Origin: a virus
Virus record (IMG/VR): IMGVR_UViG_3300033981_000744
Location: 1 to 27,110 of that record
DNA: 27,110 nucleotides
Strand: one strand, 5' to 3'
Of this stretch, positions 26,612 through 27,110 are shown piece by piece. How positions within the stretch are numbered: position 1 is the stretch's first letter; each line of letters opens with the position of its first letter. The position numbers were made by a program, and so were the translations under genes. The notes beneath the pieces are model-generated. The model searched no databases. It saw only the letters and a list, made by a program, of their open reading frames with translations, and was not told where the DNA came from.

Positions 26612-27110
26612 TATTTCCTCTTTGGTGCTTTAGAACCTTTTGATTGTTTTGCTCGGAACGCTGACAAACGTGCATTAAGTTCTTCGGCAGTTTCCTGTCG
26701 TCTGCCAGAACGTAAAGGCGCACTAGGTTTAATATTATAACCCTCGCCACCCTTGCCAAGAACCGCTCTTGCAGCAGCCACATCAGCAGATGTGGTCAAT
26801 TTAACATTCTTAAGTTCCTCGGGAGTATACTTTTTAGACGACACAGCCAAAGGCTTAACTTTAGAACGTTTCGCCGCATTTGCTTCCTGTTGCGCAACAA
26901 GTTTACGTTCAGAAGCCAAAGCAGACAAACGTTTCTCCCTAGCCTTAGCAGACTCAGGACCCTTAACCTTAGGACCAGTTGACGTACCAGTACCTCTATT
27001 AAGTTTAGCATCTGCACGTTTACGTTCCAAAGCCTCAAGACGCATATTCGTTTCTTTATCTTGACGAATTTGATAATCCCTACGAGAATCCTTAGGTTCA
27101 ACACCTTTTC
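26611..27110 (-). CDS. Partial basic Lys/Arg-rich protein, runs off the right edge
   Basis: An ATG occurs at 27045, but the frame is open without a stop to base 27110 (upstream codons read KGVEPKDSRRDYQIRQDKET), so the true N-terminus is probably outside the window. At least 166 residues are visible. The product is highly charged and largely helical or disordered (RLEALERKRADAKLNRGTGT; EKRLSALASERKLVAQQEAN; AELNARLSAFRAKQSKGSKA). Such low-complexity basic proteins occur as scaffold or DNA-packing proteins, but the family is not recognised. Confidence 0.55.
   Translation of the reverse strand, partial: KGVEPKDSRRDYQIRQDKETNMRLEALERKRADAKLNRGTGTSTGPKVKGPESAKAREKRLSALASERKLVAQQEANAAKRSKVKPLAVSSKKYTPEELKNVKLTTSADVAAARAVLGKGGEGYNIKPSAPLRSGRRQETAEELNARLSAFRAKQSKGSKAPKRK

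Noticed and set aside
26796-27104. 102-residue alternative minus-strand frame at the right edge
   Set aside because: Leu/Arg/Val-rich shadow of the Lys/Arg-rich gene, which is open through the window edge and coupled by TAATG to its neighbour.

Overview
The window is part of the genome of a tailed bacteriophage, most likely a short-tailed (podovirus-like) one. Two blocks of virion genes lie on the minus strand, and between them sits a compact plus-strand block of about 13.6 kb carrying DNA replication, recombination and regulatory genes. Gene packing is phage-like: most neighbours overlap by 1, 4 or 11 bases, Shine-Dalgarno sites are common, and many products are under 80 residues. There are no rRNA genes, CRISPR arrays, insertion sequences or integrase. 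DNA polymerase, large terminase, portal, major capsid and lysis genes are not visible and presumably lie outside the window. The host cannot be fixed from the sequence. Family resemblances and one possibly leaderless gene would fit an actinobacterial host, but this is inference.

Layout. (1) 1-2074, minus: a partial gene, four small virion or fibre-type proteins and a small-terminase-like protein. (2) 2075-2340: divergent control region with an 11-bp-phased repeat array, a Fur/Zur-like palindrome, G tracts and a hairpin. (3) 2341-3409, plus: three very basic small proteins, two of families common in environmental viruses. (4) 3410-4313: a mostly non-coding region where the plus strand flips from A+C-rich to G+T-rich. 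It carries C tracts, facing and tandem copies of a 19-bp motif, hairpins, one 44-residue gene and a tRNA T-arm-like structure; it is the best candidate for a replication origin or early control region. (5) 4314-9592, plus: small genes, a CobS/MoxR-like AAA+ ATPase with a VWA-like partner, a DUF3846-like protein and several microproteins. (6) 9603-15922, plus: Cas4/RecB-like Fe-S nuclease, a likely ssDNA-associated protein with a possible ATT start, DnaB-type helicase, TOTE-type AEP primase, a proteasome-beta/HslV-like Ntn hydrolase, RusA resolvase, a second PD-(D/E)XK-like nuclease, a sigma region-4-like protein, a DUF1599/Nmad1-like protein and small genes. (7) 15919-27110, minus: a 1752-residue virion protein, helical internal-virion candidates, a nozzle-like protein, an adaptor-like protein and upstream small genes. 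The two blocks converge with overlapping stop codons.

How it may work together: helicase, primase, the ssDNA-associated protein, Cas4-like nuclease and RusA form a replication-recombination set. The sigma-like protein and the repeated upstream motifs could time expression. The AAA+/VWA pair and the HslV-like peptidase are the most unusual parts and hint at phage-directed protein remodelling or turnover. The adaptor, nozzle and internal virion proteins are ordered as in T7-like podoviruses. If the genome is circular or circularly permuted, the two minus-strand blocks would join into one late unit.
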